Below, piece by piece: positions 1 through 8,990 of a DNA stretch of 64,000 nt. This DNA comes from Mycolicibacterium poriferae (GTDB lineage: Bacteria > Actinomycetota > Actinomycetes > Mycobacteriales > Mycobacteriaceae). The position numbers were made by a program, and so were the translations under genes. Position 1 is the first letter of the stretch. Each line of letters begins with the position of its first letter. The DNA is taken from positions 4,774,001 to 4,838,000 of the forward strand of contig NZ_AP022570.1 of assembly GCF_010728325.1 (NCBI RefSeq), written 5' to 3'. The notes below the pieces were generated by a model. That model was given only the letters and a program-made list of their open reading frames with translations. It did no database searches and was not told the DNA's origin.

Positions 1-2561
1 CATACCGCAACCGCGGCCACCTCATGGCCGACATCGACCCGCTGCGGCTGGACAACACCCGCTTCCGCAGCCACCCCGACCTCGATGTCAACACCCACGG
101 ACTGACGCTGTGGGATCTCGATCGCGAGTTCAAGGTCAACGGATTCGGCGGGCAGGACCACAAGAAGCTGCGCGATGTCCTCGGTCTGCTGCGCGACGCG
201 TACTGCCGCCACGTCGGGGTGGAGTACACCCACATCCTCGAGCCCGAGCAGCAGAAGTGGCTCGAGGAGCGCATCGAGGTCAAGCACGAGAAGCCGACGG
301 TCGCCGAGCAGAAGTACATCCTGAGCAAGCTCAACGCCGCCGAGGCTTTCGAGACGTTCCTGCAGACCAAGTACGTCGGCCAGAAGCGGTTCTCCCTGGA
401 GGGCGCCGAGACCGTCATCCCGATGATGGACGCGGCGATCGACCAGTGCGCCGAGCACGGCCTCGACGAGGTCGTCATCGGCATGCCGCACCGCGGCCGC
501 CTCAACGTGCTGGCCAACATCGTCGGCAAGCCGTACAGCCAGATCTTCACCGAGTTCGAGGGCAACCTGAACCCGTCGCAGGCGCACGGCTCCGGCGACG
601 TCAAGTACCACCTCGGCGCCACCGGCACCTACATCCAGATGTTCGGTGACAACGACATCGCGGTGTCGCTGGTGGCCAACCCCAGCCACCTCGAGGCGGT
701 CGACCCCGTGCTCGAAGGCATCGTGCGCGCCAAGCAGGACATGATGGACGTCGGGGAAGAGCCCAACGGCTCCAACCAGTTCACCGTCGTGCCGATGATG
801 TTGCACGGCGACGCGGCGTTCGCCGGACAGGGCGTGGTCGCCGAGACGCTGAACCTGGCGCTGCTGCGCGGCTACCGCACCGGCGGCACGATCCACATCA
901 TCGTCAACAACCAGATCGGCTTCACCACCTCGCCGTACGACTCGCGGTCCTCGGAGTACTGCACCGACGTGGCGAAGATGATCGGCGCACCGATCTTCCA
1001 CGTCAACGGCGACGACCCCGAAGCCTGCGTGTGGGTGGCCAAGCTGGCGGTGGACTTCCGGCAGAAGTTCAAGAAGGACGTCGTCATCGACATGCTGTGC
1101 TACCGCCGCCGCGGGCACAACGAGGGCGACGACCCGTCGATGACCCAGCCCAACATGTACGACGTCATCGACACCAAGCGCGGCGTCCGCAAGACCTACA
1201 CCGAAGCCCTGATCGGCCGCGGCGACATCTCGATGAAAGAGGCCGAGGACGCGCTGCGCGACTACCAGGGCCAGCTCGAACGCGTCTTCAACGAAGTCCG
1301 CGAGCTCGAGAAGCACGAGATCGAGCCGAGCTCGTCGGTGGAGTCCGACCAGATGGTGCCCGCCGGCATGACCACCGCGGTGGAGAAGGCGCTGCTGCAA
1401 CGCATCGGTGATGCGCACCTGGCCGCCGGCGAGGAGTTCAGCATCCATCCCCGCGTCAAGCCGGTGCTCGAGAAGCGCCGCGAGATGGCCTACGAGGGCA
1501 AGGTCGACTGGGCCTTCGCCGAGCTGCTGGCCCTGGGCTCGTTCCTCGCCGAGGGCCGGACGATCCGGCTGACCGGTCAGGACACCCGACGCGGCACGTT
1601 CACCCAGCGCCACTCGGTGATCATCGACCGCAAGACGGGCAAGGAGTTCACGCCACTGGATCTGCTGACCGTCGACTCCGACGGCAACCCGACCGGCGGC
1701 AAGTTCATGGTCTACGACTCGGCGCTCTCCGAGTTCGCCGCGGTGGGCTTCGAGTACGGCTACTCGGTCGGCAATCCCGACGCGATGGTGCTGTGGGAAG
1801 CCCAGTTCGGCGACTTCGTCAACGGCGCGCAGTCCATCATCGACGAATTCATCAGCTCCGGTGAGGCCAAGTGGGGGCAGCTGTCCGATGTGGTGCTGCT
1901 GCTGCCACACGGTCATGAGGGCCAGGGCCCCGACCACACCTCGGGTCGCATCGAGCGGTTCCTGCTGTTGTGGGCCGAGGGTTCGATGACGATCGCGATG
2001 CCGTCCACACCGGCGAACTACTTCCACCTGCTGCGCCGCCACGGTCTCGACGGCATCCACCGCCCGCTGATCGTGTTCACCCCGAAGTCGATGCTGCGCA
2101 ACAAGGCCGCGGTTTCCGACCTGAAGGAGTTCACCGAGGCCAAGTTCCGCTCGGTGATGGAGGAACCCACCTACGAGGAGGGTGACGGCGACCGTTCGAA
2201 GGTCACGCGCATCCTGCTGACCAGCGGCAAGTTGTACTACGAGCTGGCCAACCGGAAGAACAAGGACAAGCGCGACGACGTGGCGATCGTGCGGCTCGAG
2301 CAGCTGGCGCCGCTGCCCAAGCGGCGACTGGCTGAGACGCTGGACCACTACCCCAACGCGAAAGAGTTCTTCTGGGTGCAGGAAGAGCCGGCCAACCAGG
2401 GTGCGTGGCCGACGATGGGGCTCACGCTTCCTGAGGTGCTGCCGGACAAGCTGACGGGCATCACGCGCATCTCGCGGCGCGCGATGTCGGCGCCGTCGTC
2501 AGGATCGTCGAAGGTGCACGCCGTCGAGCAGCAGGAGCTGATCGACGAAGCGTTCGGCTGA
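1..2561 (+). CDS. kgd: Multifunctional 2-oxoglutarate decarboxylase/dehydrogenase E1 (Kgd), C-terminal part
   Basis: The reading frame is already open at base 3, so the 5' part lies outside the window and the ATG at 24 is internal. About 852 residues are visible of a family that is usually about 1230 in mycobacteria. They cover the thiamine-diphosphate E1 core: [14 protein letters not shown] and [13 protein letters not shown] are classic OdhA/SucA motifs, followed by the transketolase-like pyrimidine-binding region ([15 protein letters not shown] sequence near 630) and the C-terminal domain ending [11 protein letters not shown]. In mycobacteria this enzyme decarboxylates 2-oxoglutarate in the TCA cycle and also has succinyltransferase-like activity in its missing N-terminal part. 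It is cytosolic. The E1 identity is very secure. Confidence 0.96.
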   Translation, partial: YRNRGHLMADIDPLRLDNTRFRSHPDLDVNTHGLTLWDLDREFKVNGFGGQDHKKLRDVLGLLRDAYCRHVGVEYTHILEPEQQKWLEERIEVKHEKPTVAEQKYILSKLNAAEAFETFLQTKYVGQKRFSLEGAETVIPMMDAAIDQCAEHGLDEVVIGMPHRGRLNVLANIVGKPYSQIFTEFEGNLNPSQAHGSGDVKYHLGATGTYIQMFGDNDIAVSLVANPSHLEAVDPVLEGIVRAKQDMMDVGEEPNGSNQFTVVPMMLHGDAAFAGQGVVAETLNLALLRGYRTGGTIHIIVNNQIGFTTSPYDSRSSEYCTDVAKMIGAPIFHVNGDDPEACVWVAKLAVDFRQKFKKDVVIDMLCYRRRGHNEGDDPSMTQPNMYDVIDTKRGVRKTYTEALIGRGDISMKEAEDALRDYQGQLERVFNEVRELEKHEIEPSSSVESDQMVPAGMTTAVEKALLQRIGDAHLAAGEEFSIHPRVKPVLEKRREMAYEGKVDWAFAELLALGSFLAEGRTIRLTGQDTRRGTFTQRHSVIIDRKTGKEFTPLDLLTVDSDGNPTGGKFMVYDSALSEFAAVGFEYGYSVGNPDAMVLWEAQFGDFVNGAQSIIDEFISSGEAKWGQLSDVVLLLPHGHEGQGPDHTSGRIERFLLLWAEGSMTIAMPSTPANYFHLLRRHGLDGIHRPLIVFTPKSMLRNKAAVSDLKEFTEAKFRSVMEEPTYEEGDGDRSKVTRILLTSGKLYYELANRKNKDKRDDVAIVRLEQLAPLPKRRLAETLDHYPNAKEFFWVQEEPANQGAWPTMGLTLPEVLPDKLTGITRISRRAMSAPSSGSSKVHAVEQQELIDEAFG

Positions 2562-2590
2562 CCCGAGGCCTTCCCCCGCGAAGCCTTGTC

Positions 2591-2656
2591 CCGCGAGCGT
2601 GCGCGTCTGCACGCCGACGCGCCGCGAACCGCGTGCATTGTGCGCGCGTTCGCAGG
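2591..2656 (+). repeat. Dispersed ~64-bp palindromic element, copy A
   Basis: Lies 30 bp after the kgd stop. It starts CCGCGAGCGTGCG and ends in an imperfect inverted copy of that sequence. The body shares the GTCTGCACG and CGCCGCGAA blocks with copies at 10252, 46797, 61340 and 63548. Confidence 0.7.
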
Positions 2657-2714
2657 CGTCGAGTGGCCGACCGCCACCCACCCGCATGGTGACTCTGGTC
2701 AGCGCGCGGCTCGG

Positions 2715-3155
2715 CTAGGTCTTCGTTCCGAGGATCGCGGTGACCCGGATCTCCACGCGCATACCCGGCGCGGCGAGCGCGGCGACGCCGGTCTCGGTCC
2801 ATATCGGCGCGTGGTCAGGCATCCACTTGCGCATCTGGGCGATCATGGCGTCGTTGTGCGCGTCGAAGATCGGGTCCGACCCGCTGACCAGGTGATACGA
2901 GTTCAGGTGGATCACATCGCGCCAGGAGGCGCCGGCGGTGGCCAGCGTCCGCTCGACGTTCTCGAAGGCCCGCGCGATTTCGTCCTCCAACGAATCCGGA
3001 AAGTTCAATCCGTCGTCCCAGCCGCCCTGCCCGGAGATCTCCACCCGGTCCCCCATCCGCACCGCCTGGCTGTAATGCCGCTCCCTGCGCAGCATCTCGC
3101 CATACCCCGGTGTCACGAAGAACTCGACATCACTACCCGACTTCACTTCATCCAT
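2715..3155 (-). CDS. RidA/YjgF family protein
   Basis: 146-residue protein of the RidA (YjgF/YER057c/UK114) fold; family members hydrolyse reactive enamine/imine intermediates to ammonia and ketoacids. Visible family features are the SGQGGWD segment, the central stretch with FENVERTLATAGASWRDV, and the conserved C-terminal block around PGMRVEIRVTAI, where RidA proteins carry the substrate-anchoring Arg. It is divergent from a MarR gene 67 bp away, and a perfect inverted repeat begins at its own start codon, so it is probably the target of that regulator. The true substrate is unknown; it could belong to an amine-catabolic RidA subfamily. Confidence 0.85.
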   Translation of the reverse strand: MDEVKSGSDVEFFVTPGYGEMLRRERHYSQAVRMGDRVEISGQGGWDDGLNFPDSLEDEIARAFENVERTLATAGASWRDVIHLNSYHLVSGSDPIFDAHNDAMIAQMRKWMPDHAPIWTETGVAALAAPGMRVEIRVTAILGTKT

Positions 3156-3182
3156 GAAGTCAACATACCCCGGATGACTTCA
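3139..3182. promoter_or_regulatory. Probable MarR operator between ridA-like and marR genes
   Basis: TGAAGTCA at 3155-3162 and TGACTTCA at 3175-3182 form a perfect 8-bp inverted repeat with a 12-bp spacer. A further GACTTCA at 3139-3145 pairs with TGAAGTC at 3155-3161. The arms cover the RidA start and the space before the MarR gene, a typical autoregulated divergent operator arrangement. Binding is inferred. Confidence 0.6.
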
Positions 3183-3222
3183 CGTGTAAACTCATCGCCC
3201 TCGCGATGGACAGGAGGCCGTA

Positions 3223-3717
3223 ATGCCAGGCATCGACGACCCGCAATGGCTCAGCCCCCAGGAAAAGGACGCGTGGACCAGCCTGATCTCGATGATCCTG
3301 CTTCTGCCGGGCAAGCTCGAAGCGCCGCTGCGGGAGGTCGACCTGACGCTGTTCGAGTACCTGACGTTGAGCCACCTCTCGGAAGCCCCGGACCGCCGTA
3401 TTCGCATGAGCGAGTTGGCGTTCCTGGCCAACGGCTCGTTATCGCGATTGTCGAATGTGGTCAAGCGTTTCGAGCAACGCGGGTGGGTCGTCCGCTCGCC
3501 GGACCCCGCCGACGGCCGCTACACGATCGCCGAACTCACCGACGCCGGCCATCGCGTCGTGGTCGATGCCGCACCGATCCATGTGAACGCCGTTCGCGAA
3601 CTGGTGCTCGACCGACTCACCGCGTCCGACAAGCAAGCCTTGACCCGGATCGCCGCCGAACTGCACGTGGTCAAGCGCAACACGGCGACCGGTAGCAGCG
3701 TGGAACCGGAAGCCTGA
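3223..3717 (+). CDS. MarR family transcriptional regulator
   Basis: 164-residue winged-helix MarR protein. The DNA-binding region includes FEYLTLSHLSEAPD, RIRMSELAFLANGS, LSRLSNVVKRFEQRGWV (recognition helix), then the wing RSPDPADGRYTIAELTDAG with the DxR/K signature expected of MarR wings. The ATG at 3223 is preceded by AGGAGG with a 6-nt spacing, which fixes the start. It is divergent from the RidA-like gene and the shared spacer carries inverted repeats of TGACTTCA. The ligand is not predictable from sequence. Confidence 0.9.
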   Translation: MPGIDDPQWLSPQEKDAWTSLISMILLLPGKLEAPLREVDLTLFEYLTLSHLSEAPDRRIRMSELAFLANGSLSRLSNVVKRFEQRGWVVRSPDPADGRYTIAELTDAGHRVVVDAAPIHVNAVRELVLDRLTASDKQALTRIAAELHVVKRNTATGSSVEPEA

Positions 3718-3726
3718 CCCGAGCGC

Positions 3727-4083
3727 TCAACCCAGGAACGAGAACGGACGCCCGTCGGTCAGCGCGGTCACGGCGCGGGGGCAGAACATCTGGATCGCCA
3801 AACCGGTGAACATCGTCGCCGGCCCCAGCGGTCGGCCCAGCGCATCGGCGACATCGGAGGCCACGTTGGCCATGTTCTGCCCCGGCTCGACCAGCATCGG
3901 GCACACCGCCTCCCCGACCCGCACCGCGGTGGCCGGGTCGATGCCACCCAGCCCGTAGTCGCCCAGCATCGCCAGGAAAACGTCCGCACCGGTGTCGGCC
4001 TGCGCGGCAGGCGCCGAGACCGTCGCCGTGAGGGCAGTCGCCGCCAGCACGGAGGCGGCGACCGCGAGCTTGAAGCACGTCAT
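3727..4083 (-). CDS. Secreted DUF732 domain protein
   Basis: 118 residues beginning with a Sec signal peptide (hydrophobic run at residues 6-28, AQA cleavage site near 29) and then a short helical domain with two Cys (CPML and MFCPRA) that matches the DUF732 family of small secreted actinobacterial proteins; the two Cys probably form a disulfide. The frame is open much further upstream, but that part is antisense to the neighbouring SDR gene, so the ATG at 4083 is chosen. It is convergent with marR and divergent from the SDR. Function is unknown. Confidence 0.8.
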   Translation of the reverse strand: MTCFKLAVAASVLAATALTATVSAPAAQADTGADVFLAMLGDYGLGGIDPATAVRVGEAVCPMLVEPGQNMANVASDVADALGRPLGPATMFTGLAIQMFCPRAVTALTDGRPFSFLG

Positions 4084-4215
4084 ACCGTTGATGTCGCCGG
4101 CGCGGCCCACGGCATTACGCCGCGACCCACCCGGGCTTCGCCGGTACCCGCGGTACCGACTAAACTGGACCGCACTCAACACGCGTACAACAATGAGCAG
4201 CACGAGGGAGTGTCC

Positions 4216-5046
4216 ATGGAAGGCTTCGCGGGAAAGGTCGCCGTCGTCACCGGTGCCGGGTCGGGCATCGGCCAGGCCCTGGCCATCGAACTGGGCCGCT
4301 CCGGCGCCCACGTCGCCATCAGCGACGTCGACACCGAAGGCCTCGCCGTCACCGAGAAGCGCCTCAAGGACATCGGCGTACACGTCAAGTCCGACCGGCT
4401 CGACGTCACCGAACGGGAAGCGTTCCTGCTCTACGCCGACGCCGTCGCCGAGCACTTCGGCAAGGTCAACCAGATCTACAACAACGCCGGCATCGCCTTC
4501 ACCGGTGACATCGAGGTCAGCCAGTTCAAAGACATCGAGCGGGTCATGGACGTCGACTACTGGGGCGTGGTCAACGGCACCAAGGCGTTCCTGCCGCACC
4601 TGATCTCCTCCGGCGACGGCCACGTGGTCAACGTCTCCAGCGTGTTCGGCCTGTTCGCCGTCCCGGGCCAAGCCGCCTACAACTCCGCGAAGTTCGCGGT
4701 GCGTGGCTTCACCGAAGCGCTGCGCCAGGAGATGGCGTTGGCCGGGCATCCGGTCAAGGTCAGCTGCGTCCATCCGGGCGGCATCAAGACTGCAATCGCG
4801 CGCAACGCCACCGCGGCCGAAGGCCTCGACCCCGGCGAACTCGCGAAGGCCTTCGACGCCAAGCTGGCCAGCACCACCCCGGAGAAGGCTGCCGAGGTGA
4901 TCCTCGACGGCGTCCGCAAGAACAAGGCCCGCATCCTGATCGGTCGAGACGCCAAGATGTTCGAGATCGTCATCCGCGCTTTCGGACCGCACTACCAGTC
5001 GCTGTTCCCCAAGGTGGTCTCGCGGCTGGTCGGCCCCTCGCGCTGA
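4216..5046 (+). CDS. Short-chain dehydrogenase/reductase (SDR)
   Basis: 276-residue classical SDR. It has the Rossmann nucleotide-binding motif VTGAGSGIGQA at residues 10-20, the NNAG motif, a catalytic Ser in VVNVSSVFG and the YxxxK pair in AAYNSAKFAV, followed by the CVHPGGIKT segment. The ATG at 4216 is preferred over the GTG at 4210 because GAGGGAG then sits 5 nt upstream; from the GTG the ribosome site would touch the start codon. It corresponds by position to M. tuberculosis Rv1245c. An Asp after the second strand (AISDVD) suggests NAD(H) preference, but the substrate is not known. Confidence 0.92.
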   Translation: MEGFAGKVAVVTGAGSGIGQALAIELGRSGAHVAISDVDTEGLAVTEKRLKDIGVHVKSDRLDVTEREAFLLYADAVAEHFGKVNQIYNNAGIAFTGDIEVSQFKDIERVMDVDYWGVVNGTKAFLPHLISSGDGHVVNVSSVFGLFAVPGQAAYNSAKFAVRGFTEALRQEMALAGHPVKVSCVHPGGIKTAIARNATAAEGLDPGELAKAFDAKLASTTPEKAAEVILDGVRKNKARILIGRDAKMFEIVIRAFGPHYQSLFPKVVSRLVGPSR

Positions 5047-5048
5047 CG

Positions 5049-5867
5049 TCAGTTGCCGACGCCCAACGGGTGCTCATCGAGCCACCGGCCCGCGACCAGC
5101 CCCGCATTGGCGCCCTCAGCCACTTGACGGCGCATGTCGGCCAGTGAGCCGGTGTCCAACACACCGGCGATTTCGTTGAGCGCCAGCACCTGGGATTCGG
5201 TCAGCTCGTTGCGCCGGTACAGCGGGACGACGTTCTCGGCCCGCACCAGCGACGTGGTGTCGGCGAGCACCGCGACGTCCTCGGGGACATCCGGCGCGGC
5301 AGTGGTCGTCCACGCCGCGTCGATGCCACCGGCCCGCAGGGCGGCGAACATCGCTGCGTCGTCGTCGAATTCGCGCGTGTCGGACAGGCGGCACGTGCCC
5401 AGCATCTGCGGAACCGACTGGCCGTCCACCGCGCCTACAGTGAGCTCCGGGCAACGCGGCAGCACGTCGGACACATCGTCGCCGGCCCACGTCTCGGCCG
5501 CCTGCTCGGTGACCGCCAGCGCGGGTTCGTCCTGCGCCGAGATCGTGTAGTCGCCGGCGGCGATCCCCTCGGGAAGTGACGACAGCAGGGTCCGGTAGAC
5601 CTGCACCTCTGAGCGCGCCGGCGACTGGGGGTCGAGCCGGTGCAACAGTCGGCCGGTGAAGACCGGCGCCACCGTGATGTCCCCGGAATCCAGCCCTCGC
5701 AACGGATCCTGCGCTTCCTGCACATGGGCCGCGTTACCGTAGAACCGCAGCGCGGCGACGTACAGATGGGCCAGCACCTGCGACTCCGGATCCGATGACG
5801 CCCCCACGGCGATCGAGGGCGGCGGCGCCTGCCCTGCGCATCCCACCGCCAGCATCGCGACGAGCAA
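5049..5867 (-). CDS. lpqZ: Lipoprotein LpqZ, ProX/OpuC-type solute-binding protein
   Basis: 272 residues starting at a TTG with a short signal peptide and a lipobox LAVGC at residues 6-10, so the mature protein is lipid-anchored. The rest resembles the substrate-binding subunit of glycine-betaine/choline ABC systems (OpuAC superfamily): GASSDPESQVLAHLYVAAL near the N terminus and ALNEIAGVLDTGSLADMRRQV at the C terminus. No permease or ATPase genes of an Opu system lie beside it. By position it matches Rv1244 lpqZ. The start is uncertain: the frame stays open upstream into the end of the malic enzyme gene but has no ATG/GTG there. Confidence 0.78.
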   Translation of the reverse strand: MLVAMLAVGCAGQAPPPSIAVGASSDPESQVLAHLYVAALRFYGNAAHVQEAQDPLRGLDSGDITVAPVFTGRLLHRLDPQSPARSEVQVYRTLLSSLPEGIAAGDYTISAQDEPALAVTEQAAETWAGDDVSDVLPRCPELTVGAVDGQSVPQMLGTCRLSDTREFDDDAAMFAALRAGGIDAAWTTTAAPDVPEDVAVLADTTSLVRAENVVPLYRRNELTESQVLALNEIAGVLDTGSLADMRRQVAEGANAGLVAGRWLDEHPLGVGN

Positions 5868-5905
5868 TGCCAGGACCAGCCTCAGCCGGGCACTCCGGGT
5901 GCGGA

Positions 5906-7114
5906 TCAGCCCGCTGACTCCTCGGACGCAGCGGCGACCGCAGCCGCCACCGCCGGACCCACCCGGGGATCCAGCGCGCTGGGCACGATGTGATCGGCAG
6001 CGAGCTCGTCACCGACCACCGAGAAGATCGCGTCCGCGGCGGCGACCTTCATCCGTTCGGTGATGCGGCGGGCGCCGGCGTCGAGCGCTCCGCGGAACAC
6101 GCCGGGGAAGGCCAGCACGTTGTTGATCTGGTTCGGGAAGTCGCTGCGGCCGGTCGCGACCACCGCGGCATGCTTGCGCGCCGCATCCGGGTGGATCTCC
6201 GGATCAGGATTGGACAGCGCGAACACGATGCCGTCGGGCGCCATCGTCGCGATGATCTCCTCGGGGACCACGCCCGCCGACAACCCCAGAAACATGTCGG
6301 CGCCGTCGACGGCCTCGGCGATCCCACCCGTGCGGCCACCGGGGTTCGTGCGCTCGGCGAGCTCGGCCTTGAACGTGTTCAGATCCGAACGACCGGTGTG
6401 GACGATTCCCTTGGAATCCAACACCGTGACATCGGTGATGCCCTTGGCGAGCAGAATGTTCGCGCAGGCCACACCTGCCGCGCCGGCGCCGGAAATCACC
6501 ACCCGCAACTCGTGCATGTCGCGGTCGAGCACCTTGCACGCGCCCTGCAACGCTCCGAGCACCACGATCGCCGTGCCGTGCTGGTCGTCGTGCATCACCG
6601 GGCAGTCCAGCGCCTCGATGACCCGCCGCTCGATCTCGAAGCAGCGCGGAGCGGAAATGTCTTCGAGGTTGACCGCGCCGAACGTGGGGCGCAGCCGGAT
6701 CAGCGTTTCGACGATCTCGTCGGGATCCTTGGTGTCCAGCACGATCGGAATGGAGTCCAAGCCACCGAACTCCTTGAACAGGGCGCTCTTGCCCTCCATG
6801 ACCGGCAGTGAGGCAGCGGCACCGATGTCGCCGAGGCCCAGCACCGCGCTTCCGTCGCTGACCACCGCGACCAGGCGATTGGCCCAGGTGTACTTGGCGG
6901 CGAGCGTCTTGTCGGCCGCGATCGCGCGACTGACCTGGGCTACCCCCGGCGTGTACGCGATCGACAGCGCGCGCTGGGTGTCCAGAGGAGACTTCAGAGC
7001 CACCGAGAGCTTGCCACCCTCGTGCGCTGCAAAGATCTCGCTGTCCTCGATGACAACCTGGGGTGTGCGCACCTGCGGCGAGCCTTCGCGCGCGGTCACG
7101 ACGTTATCAGCCAC
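5906..7114 (-). CDS. NAD(P)-dependent malic enzyme
   Basis: 402-residue bacterial malic enzyme of the short type without the phosphotransacetylase domain. It converts malate to pyruvate and CO2 with reduction of NAD(P). Seen in sequence: LSIAYTPGVAQVSRAIA (Tyr of the substrate site), AVVSDGSAVLGLGDIGA, the metal-binding region with CPVMHDDQHGTA, the dinucleotide-binding ISGAGAAGVACANILLAKG and the C-terminal ALSNPDPEIHPD. It starts with a GTG. It is divergent from corA and upstream of lpqZ on the same strand, 38 bp before it. Cofactor preference cannot be read with certainty. Confidence 0.93.
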   Translation of the reverse strand: MADNVVTAREGSPQVRTPQVVIEDSEIFAAHEGGKLSVALKSPLDTQRALSIAYTPGVAQVSRAIAADKTLAAKYTWANRLVAVVSDGSAVLGLGDIGAAASLPVMEGKSALFKEFGGLDSIPIVLDTKDPDEIVETLIRLRPTFGAVNLEDISAPRCFEIERRVIEALDCPVMHDDQHGTAIVVLGALQGACKVLDRDMHELRVVISGAGAAGVACANILLAKGITDVTVLDSKGIVHTGRSDLNTFKAELAERTNPGGRTGGIAEAVDGADMFLGLSAGVVPEEIIATMAPDGIVFALSNPDPEIHPDAARKHAAVVATGRSDFPNQINNVLAFPGVFRGALDAGARRITERMKVAAADAIFSVVGDELAADHIVPSALDPRVGPAVAAAVAAASEESAG

Positions 7115-7244
7115 GGCCGTCAGGGTAACCGACCTCGGAATCTCACATCGATAGGTTCCCCCTCGGTGATCGCGCCACGGCTGCCGAGGTCCGCGCTATC
7201 AGCGCCGTCCTGCCAGGGTGGGCGGCGTCGAATGGAGACACCAC

Positions 7245-8342
7245 GTGCCGTCCTTCCGTCCGCACACACCGTCCCTCGTCCGCTCGGGCGGCCGCGCACG
7301 CAGCGCCGGCCGGGACGAGACTGCCCCGGTGGCGGCGGCCATCAGCGACTGCGGCGTCTACCGAGATGGCTCCAGGCTGCCCGGTGGATTCACGCCTGCC
7401 GCCGCACTGCAGCAGGTGCGCGAGGTCGAGACCGGCAGCGGAGACGCGTTCGTCTGGGTGGCACTGCACGAACCCGACGAGGGGCAGATGCAGTCGATTG
7501 CTGACGTATTCGGTCTGCACCACCTGGCTGTCGAGGACGCGGTCCACGCACACCAGAGGCCCAAGCTGGAGCGGTACGACACCATGCTGTTCCTGGTCCT
7601 CAAGACCATGAAATATGTGAAAGACGATCCGGCGGGCGGCTCGCGCGAGATCGTCGAAACCGGCGAGATCATGATCTTCGTCGGACCGGACTTCGTCGTG
7701 ACAGTCCGTCACGGCGAGCACTCCGACCTGGCCGGCGTGCGCAGGCACCTCGAGGCGTCTCCCGCCTTTCTCAAGCTCGGGCCGTACGCGGTCATGCACA
7801 CCATTGCCGACCACATCGCCGACTCCTACCTCGACGTCACCGATCTGATCGAGACCGACATCGACACGATGGAAGAGGAGATCTTCTCCACCCAGGCGAA
7901 GACCGACATCGAGAGCATCTACCAGCTCAAGCGTGAAGTGGTGGAGTTACGTCGCGCAGTCGCCCCCCTGGCTACCGAACTGCAGCGCATCAGCGGCGAG
8001 CATGACGATCTGGTCGACGTCGAGATCCGCCGCTACATGCGCGACGTGCTCGACCACACCATCAAGGCGTCCGAACGCATCGCCAGCTACGACGAACTGC
8101 TCAGTTCGCTGGTCGAAGCAGCGACAGGCAAGGTCGCGATGCAACAGAACGTCGACATGCGCAAGATCTCGGCGTGGGTCGCCATCGCTGCCGCGCCGAC
8201 CGCCCTGGCTGGGATCTACGGGATGAACTTCGAGAACATGCCCGGGCTCGACTGGGCCTATGCCTATCCGACGGTGCTGGTGGTGATGGCGGTGATATGC
8301 CTGCTGCTGTACCGGACGTTCCGGCGAAACGACTGGCTGTAG
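7245..8342 (+). CDS. corA: Magnesium/cobalt transport protein CorA
   Basis: 365-residue CorA-family channel for Mg2+ (and Co2+). There is a long acidic cytoplasmic domain, then two C-terminal membrane helices; the first ends in the diagnostic GIYGMNF loop (GMN motif, residues ~324-330) and the last helix runs into a basic FRRNDWL tail. HQRPKLERYD and EIVETGEIMIFVG are typical of mycobacterial CorA. The frame opens at a GTG at 7218, but the GTG at 7245 is preferred: GGAG lies 8 nt before it and the protein then matches the usual length. It is divergent from malic enzyme and corresponds to Rv1239c. Confidence 0.94.
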   Translation: MPSFRPHTPSLVRSGGRARSAGRDETAPVAAAISDCGVYRDGSRLPGGFTPAAALQQVREVETGSGDAFVWVALHEPDEGQMQSIADVFGLHHLAVEDAVHAHQRPKLERYDTMLFLVLKTMKYVKDDPAGGSREIVETGEIMIFVGPDFVVTVRHGEHSDLAGVRRHLEASPAFLKLGPYAVMHTIADHIADSYLDVTDLIETDIDTMEEEIFSTQAKTDIESIYQLKREVVELRRAVAPLATELQRISGEHDDLVDVEIRRYMRDVLDHTIKASERIASYDELLSSLVEAATGKVAMQQNVDMRKISAWVAIAAAPTALAGIYGMNFENMPGLDWAYAYPTVLVVMAVICLLLYRTFRRNDWL

Positions 8343-8417
8343 CCGCTCACGCCGGACTGGCGGCCCGCCGCTCACGCCGGACTGGCGGCCCGCCGCTCAC
8401 GCCGGATTGGCGGCTCG
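8343..8417. repeat. Three 25-bp tandem repeats between corA and the SUFU gene
   Basis: Units at 8343-8367, 8368-8392 and 8393-8417. The first two are identical; the third differs at two positions and is the actual 3' end of the convergent SUFU-domain gene (its stop is at 8397-8399). The array begins directly after the corA stop, so it duplicates a gene end. Confidence 0.85.
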
Positions 8418-8990
8418 CCGCCGTGGGTCCGCCGTATCGACCCCGTCCTGCACCCACGCCTCCCGCATCGCGTCCGCACCTTTGAGCCGTACCCAGGCCG
8501 CCTCCGTCTGGGTGATCGGAATCGCCGACAGGATCACCACCGGGGAAAGAGGTTCCGGCAGCACCACATCGTCGATCGTGCTGCGCCCCAACAGAAACGC
8601 CGTGAATGGGGCGCCCTGCCACAACGGCGTCTCGAGATCGATCAGGGAATCGGGTTCCAAGATGAGTCCCTCGACCGCGGGCGCGGCGGCCAGCACCGCG
8701 ATCGAACGCGCCAACCCGACCGGCACCGGCCCCCGTAGCGCGACGACCACCTCGGCGCGCGGGCCGCGCACCGGATCGGTGATCAACTCGGCGGGATCCA
8801 CCATCGGCTGCCTGGCGCAACCCAGCGAAACGTACTGCGCCGCACCGTCATCGGGCAGCACGAACCGGAGGATTCCGAAACGCTCGGTGCCGAGGAACGT
8901 GACGCTGGCCTCGTCGGGTTCGGCGAGCACCCCGGCGCGAGTGAAATGCTCGGTCAGGTGGGCGCGGACCTCGGCCAAGACATCTGTCAT
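8397..8990 (-). CDS. Suppressor-of-fused (SUFU) domain protein
   Basis: 197 residues. The pattern of a bacterial SUFU-like domain is visible: an N-terminal helix ([16 protein letters not shown]), a central sheet with [10 protein letters not shown] and [11 protein letters not shown], a segment [25 protein letters not shown], then the conserved FTAFLLGR and the [17 protein letters not shown] block near the C terminus. Such proteins are common in actinobacteria but have no agreed biochemical role. Its ATG overlaps the sugC stop by 4 nt, so it is translationally coupled to the transporter ATPase. The last codons are repeated downstream as 25-bp tandem units. Confidence 0.78.
   Translation of the reverse strand: MTDVLAEVRAHLTEHFTRAGVLAEPDEASVTFLGTERFGILRFVLPDDGAAQYVSLGCARQPMVDPAELITDPVRGPRAEVVVALRGPVPVGLARSIAVLAAAPAVEGLILEPDSLIDLETPLWQGAPFTAFLLGRSTIDDVVLPEPLSPVVILSAIPITQTEAAWVRLKGADAMREAWVQDGVDTADPRRRAANPA

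Noticed and set aside
3727..4992. 421-residue version of the DUF732 gene
   Set aside because: The upstream 300 codons are antisense to the SDR gene; the signal peptide begins at the ATG at 4083.
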